From assembly GCA_020186115.1 (NCBI GenBank), contig WSYJ01000001.1, positions 682,001-746,000 of the forward strand: a stretch of 64,000 bases of DNA, read 5' to 3'. The translations under genes were made by a program, and so were the position numbers. This DNA is from Histomonas meleagridis (lineage: Eukaryota; Parabasalia; Tritrichomonadida; Dientamoebidae). Positions 8,696-18,046 of this stretch are shown piece by piece. Numbering within the stretch: the first letter of the stretch is position 1; every line of letters starts with the position of its first letter. The notes under the pieces were generated by a model that was not told the origin of the DNA, did no database searches, and saw only the letters and a program-made list of their open reading frames with translations.

Positions 8696-9349
8696 ATGTC
8701 ACGCATTCACCAAGAAAACTTAAGATCAGCTATTGCTGAAATCCTTGACTACTCCAACAACAAGAAGAAGAGGAAGTTTACTGAAACCATCGAACTTCAA
8801 ATCCGTCTTAAGGGTTACAACATTGCTAAGGATAAGCGTTTCATTGGAAGCATCAAACTTCCAAACGTTATCCGTCCAGGACTCCGTATTGGTATTATGG
8901 GTGATAAAATCCATTGTGAACAAGCAGCTGCTATCAATGTTCCATACTATGATCTTCAAACACTTACCAACTTCAACAAGGATAAGAAGACAATCAAGTA
9001 CTGGGCTAAAAAGCACCACCTCTTCCTTGCTTCTGATACCATCATCAAGAACCTTAACAAGACATTAGGTCCAGCTTTCAACAAGACAGGTAAATTCCCA
9101 GCACCAATCCGTTCATCAGATAAGGTTGCTGATGCTGTTGATGAAGCCCGCAAGACAGTCAAGTTTAGGCTTAAGAAATCAATCGCATTTGGTGTTGCCG
9201 TCGCTAACGTTGCAATGAAGCCAGAGCAAGTTTACCAAAATGTAATGCTTGCTACAAACTATGTTGTTTCTCTTCTTAAGAAGCAATGGCAATCAATTGG
9301 TGCAATCACACTTCACTCAACAATGGGCAAGCCACACCGTGTTTACTAA
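8696..9349 (+). CDS. RPL10A: 60S ribosomal protein L10a (uL1)
   Basis: A 217-residue protein of the usual length for eukaryotic uL1. Typical blocks include 'KFTETIELQIRLKGYN' near residue 27, 'KDKRFIGSIKLP', the central 'GPAFNKTGKFPAPI' block and the C-terminal 'SIGAITLHSTMGKPHRVY'. It binds 25-28S rRNA at the L1 stalk and helps move deacylated tRNA out of the E site. Codon use is richer in C-ending codons than in neighbouring genes, as expected for a highly expressed gene. Confidence 0.97.
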   Translation: MSRIHQENLRSAIAEILDYSNNKKKRKFTETIELQIRLKGYNIAKDKRFIGSIKLPNVIRPGLRIGIMGDKIHCEQAAAINVPYYDLQTLTNFNKDKKTIKYWAKKHHLFLASDTIIKNLNKTLGPAFNKTGKFPAPIRSSDKVADAVDEARKTVKFRLKKSIAFGVAVANVAMKPEQVYQNVMLATNYVVSLLKKQWQSIGAITLHSTMGKPHRVY

Positions 9350-9589
9350 ACACACTCTACAAGTAAGCATTGTTAATTTTTTTCCTATGCATTTTCTGAA
9401 ATAATTATAAATCTACAATTGAAAATTTTCATGAAGAATTATTACACACTAATTGTTCACCTAAAGTTGTTAGCACTAAAGACAACAACTTTATCATTAT
9501 AATGTGATTGAGGAACGAGGAATTCACTTTTTTCTGACTTTTTGATACATAGGAAACAGAGTTAGTCAATTTGATGTACTTTTGGCTAA

Positions 9590-9597
9590 AACCGTTT
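9590..9597 (+). promoter_or_regulatory. AACCGTTT motif that helps set the next start
   Basis: This motif lies 21 nt before the ATG at 9619 but downstream of an in-frame ATG at 9571. If it marks the promoter as at other genes, the start at 9619 is the real one. Confidence 0.45.
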
Positions 9598-9618
9598 AAT
9601 TTCACCAAGGAACCTGAA

Positions 9619-10014
9619 ATGGCTGTTACAGAAGAAGAACAGAACAAATTGATGCAATTTGCACGATACACGGCATTAGCAGCTGATGAATTATGTAGCA
9701 ACCTTATCGAATTTTCAAATCAATTAGAAAAAAATAATATAATTCCTTCTGATCGTCCAACCAAAAAGCAATGCAAATCTCAATTAGTCAGCAACCGTAA
9801 GAAGTGTGTTCCAAACGAAGAAAAAGTTAAAGAGATGCTTGAGAAAGTCAAAAGCCATCCAGATGCAGAATCCTTAGTTGCATCACTTTTCAGGGATCTT
9901 AACCCAACTATGGTCAAGCGCATGACTACTAAACCCAAAGAAGAAACTGAAAAGGAAAAAGATAAAGAAAAAGAAAAAGACAATGAAAAGGAGAAAGAAA
10001 ACTCAAGTAAATAA
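9619..10014 (+). CDS. Small helical protein with charged Lys/Glu tail
   Basis: A 131-residue protein that I do not recognise. Residues 1-100 are predicted helical and include 'YTALAADELCSNLIEFSNQLEK' and a basic 'RPTKKQCKSQLVSNRKKC' segment. The last 28 residues are a low-complexity KE/EKDKEKEK tail likely to form a charged helix. I chose 9619 over the ATG at 9571 because of the AACCGTTT motif between them and because the extra 16 residues look like non-coding sequence. It ends only about 30 nt from the convergent importin-like gene. Confidence 0.65.
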   Translation: MAVTEEEQNKLMQFARYTALAADELCSNLIEFSNQLEKNNIIPSDRPTKKQCKSQLVSNRKKCVPNEEKVKEMLEKVKSHPDAESLVASLFRDLNPTMVKRMTTKPKEETEKEKDKEKEKDNEKEKENSSK

Positions 10015-10047
10015 ATATCATTATCATATTAAAAAACATTTACAATT

Positions 10048-12453
10048 TTAATGAGGGACAGTATCTAAACCATTTTCTTTCAAGAACATTAAAAACTTCT
10101 GACAAATGATTTTGTTATTTTCATTCTGGTCTAATTCATCATCCAAATCAATCAATTCCATTACCAATTCCTTACCTGCTTCAACTACGCAAATCTTCAA
10201 ATTCTCTGGGAAGAATTGGAAAGCGTTCATTACGGTCTCAAGGAAAGAAGCAGAATGCGCTCCGCCGATCAGAATCTGTGTAAACAATTGAATTGCGTTC
10301 AATTCGATTTTATCGGCAAAATAATTCAAGAAAAATTCCGCAATTAAATAATATGAATTTGGGTCTTTTGTTGTTTGTAAGAATTTTAATGTTTGTTGAT
10401 ATATATTTAAGATATCATTTTTTATTTCATTTTGACATTTCAAGCCGAATTTTAATAAAATATATGCTGCCGAAATCCAATCGATTTCATTATTTATTAC
10501 AATTTGTTGATTAGCAAATTGACGAATTTTTTCGATGATTTCATTAAACAAATAAAAATTATTTCGTTCAACTATACTTAAGAACACAGAAGAAACATCA
10601 GAAAATGAAATAAATTCATTTCCATTCACAAACATAAAACATAAGTCGATAATTCTCAAGAAATTTTGATCCAAAATTGGAACAAATTTCAAAATCACAC
10701 CAAACAAAGAAAACATATAATCATATGCAGGAACAAAAGTTATATTATTCGATATCATAATTAAAGGATCCAATAAACTCATACAAACCTTTTGGCATAA
10801 ATCATTTGAATATGAATTCGTAATTTTAATAATTATTATTAAAATATTTATAATTTCCATTGATGAATAACCATTTTTTGATGAAGAAAATGTGACGAAA
10901 AGTTTTAATAGTTCTTGAATCAGTTCATTAATTATTGGAATAATTTGTTCCTTAAAGAATAAAATTAATTTCTTTATTGCAATTATAATATATGAATTTT
11001 CTAACTCATTTTCAAGTTGTATAAATAATGAAAATATTTGTGGAATCGAATTCGAACATAAATTTTTAATTTGTTCTTTTTCATTATCATCTTTAATCAG
11101 TTGGAACAAATACGCTGATGATAATGCAGCATAATATTGTACTGTTTTATCCGGATCAAAGATATGTTGAAATGATGTCTCTAAAAACTTTATGTCAAGT
11201 GATAACTCTTGAAATGATGAAATTAATCCAAAAAATGCAATTCGATGAATGACTTCATTCGAATTAGAAAATGGTATTAAATGATTTAGAAATGTAATTA
11301 ATATGTTTCGATCAATATCAATGATTTCTTTAGAAATAGTTGACAATAAAAATAACGAATGTACAAAAAGTTCATTTCCATTTTGTGATAAAATAAATTG
11401 TAAAAATATCGGAAACAAATTCGGAAATTGTTTGAAATAAAGTGTTACTAAAGACTTCGACGAATGAATTGGATCTTTCCAAAAACTATGGTACTCTATG
11501 ATGTGTACTTCAGCAAAAAGAGGTAAAATAATTTTCGTTGTAATATCGAAAAAATTGTTTTGAAATTCTGCTAAAAAGAAATTTTGCCTTAATAAGTTAT
11601 ATAACACTTTGAAGGAATAACTTAGAACTAAAGGTGGCGGATTTGATTGGATAACGGTAAGAACAAAACGGAAAATGTCAATCGGCAAATTATTGGAAAT
11701 TATTGGATATTGCGATAATGATAATAGTTTATATTGGATGATCTTAACACTAATATCTGAAGCGTTGTTGTCATTTTGAAGACATTTGGCAAGCCAAAAT
11801 GAGCCAATGTTTGGATTTGTTTCTAATATTATTGAAAAAATTCGATTGGGTATATGAGAAATAAAGCGATAAGAAAACATTGACGTTTCATCTGGAATTT
11901 GGTTTTGGCTGATTATTTGGGTGAGAGATTCAACGTATTGTTGAAGAAATGGAATGAAACGATCATTAGATTGAAATGAATAAAGGTTCAAAAATGGTCT
12001 GGAAATTAGTAAAGAATATTTAATGTTGGTAGCAAGAGATGAAGATAATATATTCATTAATGGTTCAATGCATTGACTTGATAATAATTTTTTAACAATT
12101 ATTTTAATAAACTTTATAAGAACAGGCATTAGCTGTGGTTGGGCTTCATCAACAATTTTAGGAAATTGCGTTAAAATATTAAGCCAAAAATTAATGTCAT
12201 ATAAATTGAAAGAAAAAAATACATAGCGAGTAAGAAAAATTGTAGCAGCATTTCGTGTTGAAATTTTGTAATTTGGAGATCCGATTATTTCTAAAAGAAC
12301 AATAGGAAATTGTGGATTTGGAATAAATTGTAATAATAAATGTGTAGCTTGGTTTACTTCTTCGTTTGAGCCGGTGTAACTTTTCTCTAGAAGAAAGGCA
12401 ACTGATTGAGCAGAAAGGTGACTTTCAAGGTTTGAAATTTCGAATAATGGAAT
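10048..12453 (-). CDS. Importin-beta/exportin-like HEAT-repeat transport receptor (start unresolved)
   Basis: From the ATG at 12129 the protein is 693 residues of HEAT-like helices. The same frame stays open for another 108 codons to 12453 and clearly encodes an importin-beta N-terminal domain: '...SYTGSNEEVNQATHLLLQF' followed by a 'NYKISTRNAATIFLTRY' block, the pattern by which karyopherins bind Ran. So the real gene begins upstream of 12129. No ATG exists in this open stretch; a stop (12456-12454) precedes it, and an ATG near 12479 lies in another frame. A small indel, an unseen short intron or a non-ATG start could explain this. Role: nuclear import or export carrier; cargo unknown. Confidence 0.75.
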   Translation of the reverse strand: MPLFEISNLESHLSAQSVAFLLEKSYTGSNEEVNQATHLLLQFIPNPQFPIVLLEIIGSPNYKISTRNAATIFLTRYVFFSFNLYDINFWLNILTQFPKIVDEAQPQLMPVLIKFIKIIVKKLLSSQCIEPLMNILSSSLATNIKYSLLISRPFLNLYSFQSNDRFIPFLQQYVESLTQIISQNQIPDETSMFSYRFISHIPNRIFSIILETNPNIGSFWLAKCLQNDNNASDISVKIIQYKLLSLSQYPIISNNLPIDIFRFVLTVIQSNPPPLVLSYSFKVLYNLLRQNFFLAEFQNNFFDITTKIILPLFAEVHIIEYHSFWKDPIHSSKSLVTLYFKQFPNLFPIFLQFILSQNGNELFVHSLFLLSTISKEIIDIDRNILITFLNHLIPFSNSNEVIHRIAFFGLISSFQELSLDIKFLETSFQHIFDPDKTVQYYAALSSAYLFQLIKDDNEKEQIKNLCSNSIPQIFSLFIQLENELENSYIIIAIKKLILFFKEQIIPIINELIQELLKLFVTFSSSKNGYSSMEIINILIIIIKITNSYSNDLCQKVCMSLLDPLIMISNNITFVPAYDYMFSLFGVILKFVPILDQNFLRIIDLCFMFVNGNEFISFSDVSSVFLSIVERNNFYLFNEIIEKIRQFANQQIVINNEIDWISAAYILLKFGLKCQNEIKNDILNIYQQTLKFLQTTKDPNSYYLIAEFFLNYFADKIELNAIQLFTQILIGGAHSASFLETVMNAFQFFPENLKICVVEAGKELVMELIDLDDELDQNENNKIICQKFLMFLKENGLDTVPH

Positions 12454-12834
12454 TCAAATGTTTACATGAAAAGAACCATGCTGCAAGAAAAAATAGAAAT
12501 TATTAATGTAAAAGAAAGAATTACAGTGCTATTACTTAAATATTTCTAAATTTCCTAAGACTCACATCAAAATTTTTGTTTTGAATTACAAAGAACTTTT
12601 GATCAAATCTAATTAGAATATTTATTAAACAAACACCAACTAGTTAAAAAACCAACGGTAATTTCACTTAAAATAAATAATTAGTATGATGAGGAGTCTA
12701 AAGTAGAGAAAAATTACCAAGTTAATAATGCAATACCACCAGACGTTTAATCCCCCGCCAACACAGATTCACTTTTTCAAAGAAAATAATTGTCATTTTT
12801 TCATTTCATTTCAAAAACCGAAGGTCAGGAATCC
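12454..12834. other. Divergent intergenic region
   Basis: Upstream flank of both the importin-like gene (minus) and the small basic protein (plus). It contains AACGG near 12653, CAGACGTTT near 12739 and a CACTTTTTC element near 12770. No gene seen, but the missing first codons of the importin-like gene must be here or be lost. Confidence 0.5.
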
Positions 12835-13314
12835 ATGAGTTTGCAACCAACATTTACTAGAATTCTTGATTTTGTTTGCCAAAATCCATCTCAAATCCGA
12901 CAAATAGAAGAGGGACTTCAAAATATCAAAATAAATCTTCTCAGCTATTCACTTCATCCAGTAAATGAAGAAGTTCCAAAATTCGAGCCAACAATCAAAA
13001 AGAAAAAGGAAGCTTTTGACTACAAAAATTCTGCAGCTTATGTGCTTCTTACTGACAAATTTGGAACAAATGTTAGGCAACAAGAATTAGTTAAAATAGC
13101 TACAAAAATTGGAAAGAAATTAAACATTAAAGTTGACCGTGACTCAAAAAGACGAAAAGACCTATTGTATAAATGGTTTCAAGATCATTTAGAAGAAATT
13201 ACGCCAATACTAAAATCAGTATTAGTATTTGACAAAAATGGAACCATTCGCAAAACACAGACATTTAACAGAATTGATGACACTGAAGTCAATGATTTCC
13301 CAGAAGAACAATAA
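12835..13314 (+). CDS. Small basic helical protein, probably trichomonad-specific
   Basis: A 159-residue protein. The frame is open a little further upstream, but only from a TTG codon, so the ATG at 12835 is chosen. Residues 60-125 form a conserved-looking helical block, 'YKNSAAYVLLTDKFG' and then 'KLNIKVDRDSKRRKDLLYKW', ending 'FQDHLEEITPIL'. I have the impression of a lineage-specific family of small trichomonad proteins with a '+LDRD.KRRK..L.KWF' core, perhaps DNA-binding because of its basic helix, but I cannot name a function. Confidence 0.6.
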   Translation: MSLQPTFTRILDFVCQNPSQIRQIEEGLQNIKINLLSYSLHPVNEEVPKFEPTIKKKKEAFDYKNSAAYVLLTDKFGTNVRQQELVKIATKIGKKLNIKVDRDSKRRKDLLYKWFQDHLEEITPILKSVLVFDKNGTIRKTQTFNRIDDTEVNDFPEEQ

Positions 13315-13887
13315 TAATGTATTAAATGTATTTATAAATTAATCACATTTCATTTTTTTAATAATAAATCTTTATTATTTCAAAGCAGTATATTTTAAAA
13401 TTAAAATTCCTTTAGTGATTAAAATATAACCAAAGTAGCAACTAATATGAAATAACATATTATTTTTACATATTTTATATATATAATTTTAATAAATTGG
13501 CATCTCTATCTTATTTTGGGTAGATTCAAATAATAGTTGTAGAGCACTATCCTCAGAATTTGAGTTAAAAATACTAAATAGCAATTATTTTTACCAACAG
13601 ACTTGTACATGTTGATCATGATTTTCTTTATTTATTCCTATTTTTACACATTAGGTAGGAATACTTTATCAAATAAATAAAAATCAAATAAAAATTCCTT
13701 TTATTGAGTAAAATCGGAGAGGGGGTCATTATTTATTAATTTATAAAAATTTTTCAAATACTGTAAAGCCACTTATTTATTGTTCTTTCTAATGAATGGA
13801 ATTTATCAGATGTTTTCAAGTGGACTTTTGTTTGAAACGAGACGCAAATTACAAAACAAAATTTGTTTTATTATAATTACACATTTA
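13315..13887. other. Convergent intergenic region, no gene seen
   Basis: AT-rich spacer between the 3' ends of two convergent genes. Nothing recognisable on either strand. Confidence 0.5.
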
Positions 13888-15807
13888 TTATGTTGTATTT
13901 TCCTTTGAGGTCTTAATTGCCTCGTCGATTGTTGCCTTTATTCTTTGGCTTACCTTTTCCAAATATTTATTTATTGTTGATCCAACGATTAGTTCCAATG
14001 TCACCACGCATTCTATAGCGGCTGATCTTACTTCTGTTTTCGGGGATTCCAAACACGGGATCAAGAACTGCATCACCACTTGCAGACTTAACCCAGGCAC
14101 ATTCAAGTCGCCTTTTTTCAAAATGAACTTATGTAACATTTTTATTTGCGCTAAAGCGATTTTATATTGGTTTTGGTTCTTTATAGGGTTTACAATTATT
14201 GGAATTGCAATTTCATATTGCTCTTTATTTAAGAGCCACATGATGAACTTACACGCAAGTTTAGAGAGCGGCGCTTGCGAACATCCTATCTTCGGAATTA
14301 GTGACGGTATCATTTGATTAATGCATCGCGAAAGTTCACTGTTACTAATTTCAAGTGAATCGCCAACATCAATAATGCCTTCGATCGCAGCTTGGAAAAC
14401 AGCTTTATGCGTTTCCTTCAGACGATGTTTCATGATAAAACAATAGCGAGAGTATGCGTTGATTTGTTGGTCTTTAAGACCTTTGATAAGTTTGGCTAAT
14501 TCGCGGATTCCATCAACTCGAAGATTCCAATCATGGGAATAAAAACATGCAACAACACGCTTACCAAACAGATTGACTAAAAGTGAAGCTTCCTGTGCAT
14601 TAGCTGGTGAAAGCTCGCCTGGATCTGTTGGAAGGACATCTTTATTGCCCTCAGATCGAGGAGGTGGAGCTTTTCCTCCTTTAGCAGGATGAATCGGTCG
14701 ATTATCCTCATACTCTGGTTCAGTTCGGGAAGGATGAATTGGACGTTCGTCCTCATATGTATTATTTTGGGGTTCTGGGTCAATCCTAGATGGACGAATT
14801 GGACGCTCGTCTTCGCGTTTATTTGTTTGAGGTTCAGGTTCAACTCTTGCTGGACGTATTGGACGATTATCTTCATACTCAGTATATTGAGGTTCAGGTT
14901 CAACTCGAGGGTGAATCGGCTCTTCTAAGCCAACCCTATGACGTGGTGGCGGAATTTCATCTTCGCTAAATGTCGGTTGTGGCTTCTTCTTTCTCTTGGG
15001 CGCAGCGACCGTTTCGAACTCGGCGGTTGGCGGTTGTGACAGCTGCGGTTTCGGTTGTCGGGGTGGTGCATCTTTTGGTTGAGCGCCGCCGCCATTTAGC
15101 AGTGTATCAATTTCTGTTTTGATTCTTTGAGCTGTTGCATAATCTTCATGTGCAATTGCATCTGCTTTTTGTTGTTGAAGTTGCGAGATTTTATCATGTG
15201 CACGACGGACACGATCAATTTGACGCTTGAGTGTTTCCGCTGTTTTATAATCTTCATTAAGGACAGCTTCTTTCTTTTTCCTTTCAAGCTCATTTAGAAG
15301 ATCATTTGAATCCGTCATTCCGGTGTTGGATTTTGCTTGGTTAGACTTTGTTTTAGGTACTCCACCTTTTCCAATAAAATTAACTGATACAATTCCGACT
15401 TGATTAGTGATGTTATTTGGATTAGGATGACAATCTGCAATTGATATTTTTACATATTGAGCTTCAATTCCATTTAACATGGCTGTCTTAAGCTCACGTG
15501 CAGTGTAATTTGTGTGTGAATTATCTGAAAAAGGAAAGGATCCAAGTGCATGAAAAACCTTATCAGAAGAAGCAACATATAAATCAATGCGTGATGGAAT
15601 TTTATATTGGTGTGCTAAAAACTGAATCATTTGTAGTTCTGCTTTTTCATATAAATCAACTATGAATTCAACTGGATAATGTGGTGAAGGAGCAGATTGC
15701 CAGCCTGCTGAGCGTACAGAAGCTGACTGAATCAATGAAATTGGATGAGCTGATTCTTCTGAAGAGCAACTTATGATTTGATATGCTAAAGATGTTTCTT
15801 CACTCAT
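13888..15807 (-). CDS. CEP104: CEP104-like centrosomal/ciliary tip protein
   Basis: A 639-residue protein. Residues 1-150 match the CEP104 N-terminal jelly-roll domain ('LIQSASVRSAGWQSAP', 'QMIQFLAHQYKIPSRIDLYV', 'TARELKTAMLNGIEAQYVKI'). Residues 170-240 are a coiled coil with two UVR-like units ('EAVLNEDYKTAETLKRQID', 'DAIAHEDYATAQRIKTEID'). Residues 290-375 are a Pro-rich linker with about five 15-20-residue repeats of 'RPI(H/R)P...EPEPQ'. Residues 400-635 form a TOG-type tubulin-binding array. Animal CEP104 (about 925 residues) has a further C-terminal zinc-finger part, which is absent here. The role would be control of microtubule plus ends at flagellar tips. ATACGTTA lies about 7 nt upstream of the ATG. 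Confidence 0.85.
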   Translation of the reverse strand: MSEETSLAYQIISCSSEESAHPISLIQSASVRSAGWQSAPSPHYPVEFIVDLYEKAELQMIQFLAHQYKIPSRIDLYVASSDKVFHALGSFPFSDNSHTNYTARELKTAMLNGIEAQYVKISIADCHPNPNNITNQVGIVSVNFIGKGGVPKTKSNQAKSNTGMTDSNDLLNELERKKKEAVLNEDYKTAETLKRQIDRVRRAHDKISQLQQQKADAIAHEDYATAQRIKTEIDTLLNGGGAQPKDAPPRQPKPQLSQPPTAEFETVAAPKRKKKPQPTFSEDEIPPPRHRVGLEEPIHPRVEPEPQYTEYEDNRPIRPARVEPEPQTNKREDERPIRPSRIDPEPQNNTYEDERPIHPSRTEPEYEDNRPIHPAKGGKAPPPRSEGNKDVLPTDPGELSPANAQEASLLVNLFGKRVVACFYSHDWNLRVDGIRELAKLIKGLKDQQINAYSRYCFIMKHRLKETHKAVFQAAIEGIIDVGDSLEISNSELSRCINQMIPSLIPKIGCSQAPLSKLACKFIMWLLNKEQYEIAIPIIVNPIKNQNQYKIALAQIKMLHKFILKKGDLNVPGLSLQVVMQFLIPCLESPKTEVRSAAIECVVTLELIVGSTINKYLEKVSQRIKATIDEAIKTSKENTT

Positions 15808-16390
15808 TAAAAATACGTTATTTTAAAATTGATACATAGACGATCATATATGTCTCAAAAAGTTGCATGCCAAGATTTTTAATGTTGAAAAAAAATAGAT
15901 ATATGTATGTTTTTTATTTGTTTTCTTAGTTTTGGAATATTTTAATATAATATTTGGGATTAATTTCAAACACCACTTATCAATTTAGAAATAGTAAAGT
16001 TTTAATCCATATCCGGCAGAAAACCCCCTATTTCTTGGTAAAGTAAAACACAAAAAATCACCAAAATTGTTTGACTATTTGAGTTTATTTACATTGCGTT
16101 TTTTTGGACTATATGAGTAATCTGACAATCAATTTATCATTTCATAAATTTGTTAAAAGATCACTAACCTTAATCTCACTGTGAAGTAGTAGTATGCATG
16201 TGTTGTTATGAGCTTTTTCTGCTTCTTTTCCTTGCATCACGAGGTTTGGCATTTGGGAAGCATTTAACAACTTCAAATTATAAACGTATTGTTATCAATT
16301 TGGGAAAAATTTATCACAAATTTTGAGTGAAAAAATATGGATCGGGATATTCAAGAATTCTTCTAGAACATCAGGGAATTAACATTAATA
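15808..16390. other. Divergent intergenic region
   Basis: Holds the CEP104 promoter at its left end (TACGTTA 15814-15820). The rest is AT-rich with a slightly GC-richer patch around 16190-16265. I see no gene or confident RNA. Confidence 0.5.
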
Positions 16391-16675
16391 ATGAAAGCAA
16401 GAAACCATGATTCTATATGTAAATTTATTAATGACATTAAAGGACACCTTTCTTTTTATATAATTGTGATATTTTTGTTACCACAAGCTTTTGATATACC
16501 GTTCATTTTTACATGGGAATTCCTTTGGAAAATTGCATTGTTGACATTGGTCGGAAATATACCGAAAATAATTATTTTACATGAGATTTATTATAAATGT
16601 TGTAACCCAACACATGAAATTAGTTTAAAACCAAATAATTCGGATTTAGGAAGTTCTTCAATATTAATTATTTAG
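16391..16675 (+). CDS. Small membrane protein or C-terminal membrane fragment
   Basis: 94 residues with two strongly hydrophobic segments (about 20-45 and 48-68) and a short polar tail. 'LLTLVGNIPKIIILHEIYYK' with a following Pro-Thr weakly recalls the last helices of P4-type ATPases, so it might be a gene remnant rather than a complete small protein. No remnant of the rest of such an enzyme was found upstream. Function unknown. Confidence 0.45.
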   Translation: MKARNHDSICKFINDIKGHLSFYIIVIFLLPQAFDIPFIFTWEFLWKIALLTLVGNIPKIIILHEIYYKCCNPTHEISLKPNNSDLGSSSILII

Positions 16676-16751
16676 AAATATCATAGATGTTTAGAATAAA
16701 GGATTTAAAAGATTTTGTTTTTTCTTTTTTGACTAAAAGTAACAAGTATCC

Positions 16752-16765
16752 TGGCACCGGTGCCA
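16752..16765. repeat. 14-bp GC-rich palindrome TGGCACCGGTGCCA
   Basis: A perfect palindrome in the short space between two convergent genes (stop at 16675 and stop at 16859). It could form a small hairpin at the 3' end of either transcript. It is notable because the surroundings are AT-rich. Confidence 0.45.
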
Positions 16766-16858
16766 TTTTAACCCCATAAAAGATAGAATGTAAAGAATCA
16801 GAGGCAGGATTCAAATTGCCAAAAATCTTTTTTTGAATTTGAAGTATGTTTTGGTTAG

Positions 16859-17290
16859 TTAACTATTAGGCATGATACACTTGGCGAGGAATTCAGATTC
16901 TGAGATATCAAAATTATCGGTAGCTTGGATTTCTATTAAAGTACCATACCATTCATATTGAAGAAGGTTCTTGAATCTATTTTTACCCCCATAAATGAGC
17001 ATCTTCTTTTTGATTGAAACACTGTCAGGTGACCAAACAATAAAAATTAATCTATTGTGTAAAATACCATCTTCACCCTTATATTCGAAATCATAAACAA
17101 CATAGCGAACATCATCTGGTGGAAGATCGTCAAGGAGATCATCACAGACCTTACTTCTTTCACCTGTTTTTTCAACGAAGATACGCCACAGGTCGAATGC
17201 AAAAATAACATAGCGGTATTTTTCACCGTTCCTGATGTACCTTAAAGCTGTGTCGCATTCTTCGAGAATTACAATTCCAGAATCAGCCAT
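16859..17290 (-). CDS. Cofilin/ADF actin-depolymerising factor
   Basis: A 143-residue single ADF-H domain protein of the usual length. Typical features are 'RYVIFAFD' early, 'DDVRYVVYDFEY' at about residues 80-91, 'LIFIVWSPDSVSIKKKMLIY' (the long actin-binding helix region near 102-121) and the 'NRFKNLL' segment. It should bind and sever ADP-actin filaments. The N-terminus 'MADSGIVI' keeps a Ser at position 4, the usual phospho-regulated site region. Trichomonads rely on actin remodelling for adhesion and amoeboid change. Confidence 0.93.
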   Translation of the reverse strand: MADSGIVILEECDTALRYIRNGEKYRYVIFAFDLWRIFVEKTGERSKVCDDLLDDLPPDDVRYVVYDFEYKGEDGILHNRLIFIVWSPDSVSIKKKMLIYGGKNRFKNLLQYEWYGTLIEIQATDNFDISESEFLAKCIMPNS

Positions 17291-18046
17291 GATTACACAC
17301 TAGAACTTAAGCTTTTTGATCGTGAATTTCACTTTTTGTAAAAGGTCCTTCACGAAGGTGATGTCACTGCCTGTGAAAAAATTGAGAGCAATTAACTTAA
17401 AAGTGACGAATAACCGTCTATTTTTGTCGGTCTGACACTTCGAGCAAAACACTAAAATACGAAGTAAAGTATAGAAATCATACCGAAAAATTAAAAATTG
17501 ATTTGAAACAGCTGTAATTATTGAAATAAAAATCTGATTAGTATATAATAACTATTATTAAATCTTCAGAAGACAGATTTTTTAAATTTTTTTTATATAT
17601 AAATTAAAGTTAAATTTAGACGATTTTCAAAAAATTGTCTATTGAATTTTTTTTTAAAGGTACTTTGTTATTGTGGGTACGTTAAATGTTATCGTAATTG
17701 TTGTTTCTTGGTTTGAAATCGATTTTACCTTAAGAAAAAATTATTTGAACTTTTCACTTCATCTTTGGATACAAATGACATATTACTTTGAAGGGATCAT
17801 TATTAACAGCAAGTATGTTTTTTAATGATTAGCAACTTTTGAATTTACGATTGCTTTGATATCCATTGAGAAAACTTTCATTTTATGATATTAACGCACA
17901 ATTTTTGACCGTTTATTTATCCGAGCATGTCCTTTTTGAAAGCTGAGCATATAAAAATTTTCTTAACTTTACATCGCTCGGTGGTCGAGGTTTTTTTCGA
18001 CCGCAGGTTAAAAATGCCACCCATCGAATAATGTCACCTCACTTTA
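17291..18046. other. Divergent intergenic region with hairpin and upstream short frames
   Basis: Between the cofilin and GTPase genes. It contains CACTTTTTG near 17333, AAAAGTGACG near 17400, AACCGTC near 17410, ACCGTTT near 17910 and a hairpin GGTCGA/TCGACC at about 17983-18002. Two tiny upstream frames precede the GTPase: ATG at 18014 (five codons, TAA) whose stop overlaps an ATG at 18031 (13 codons). No full gene seen. Confidence 0.5.
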
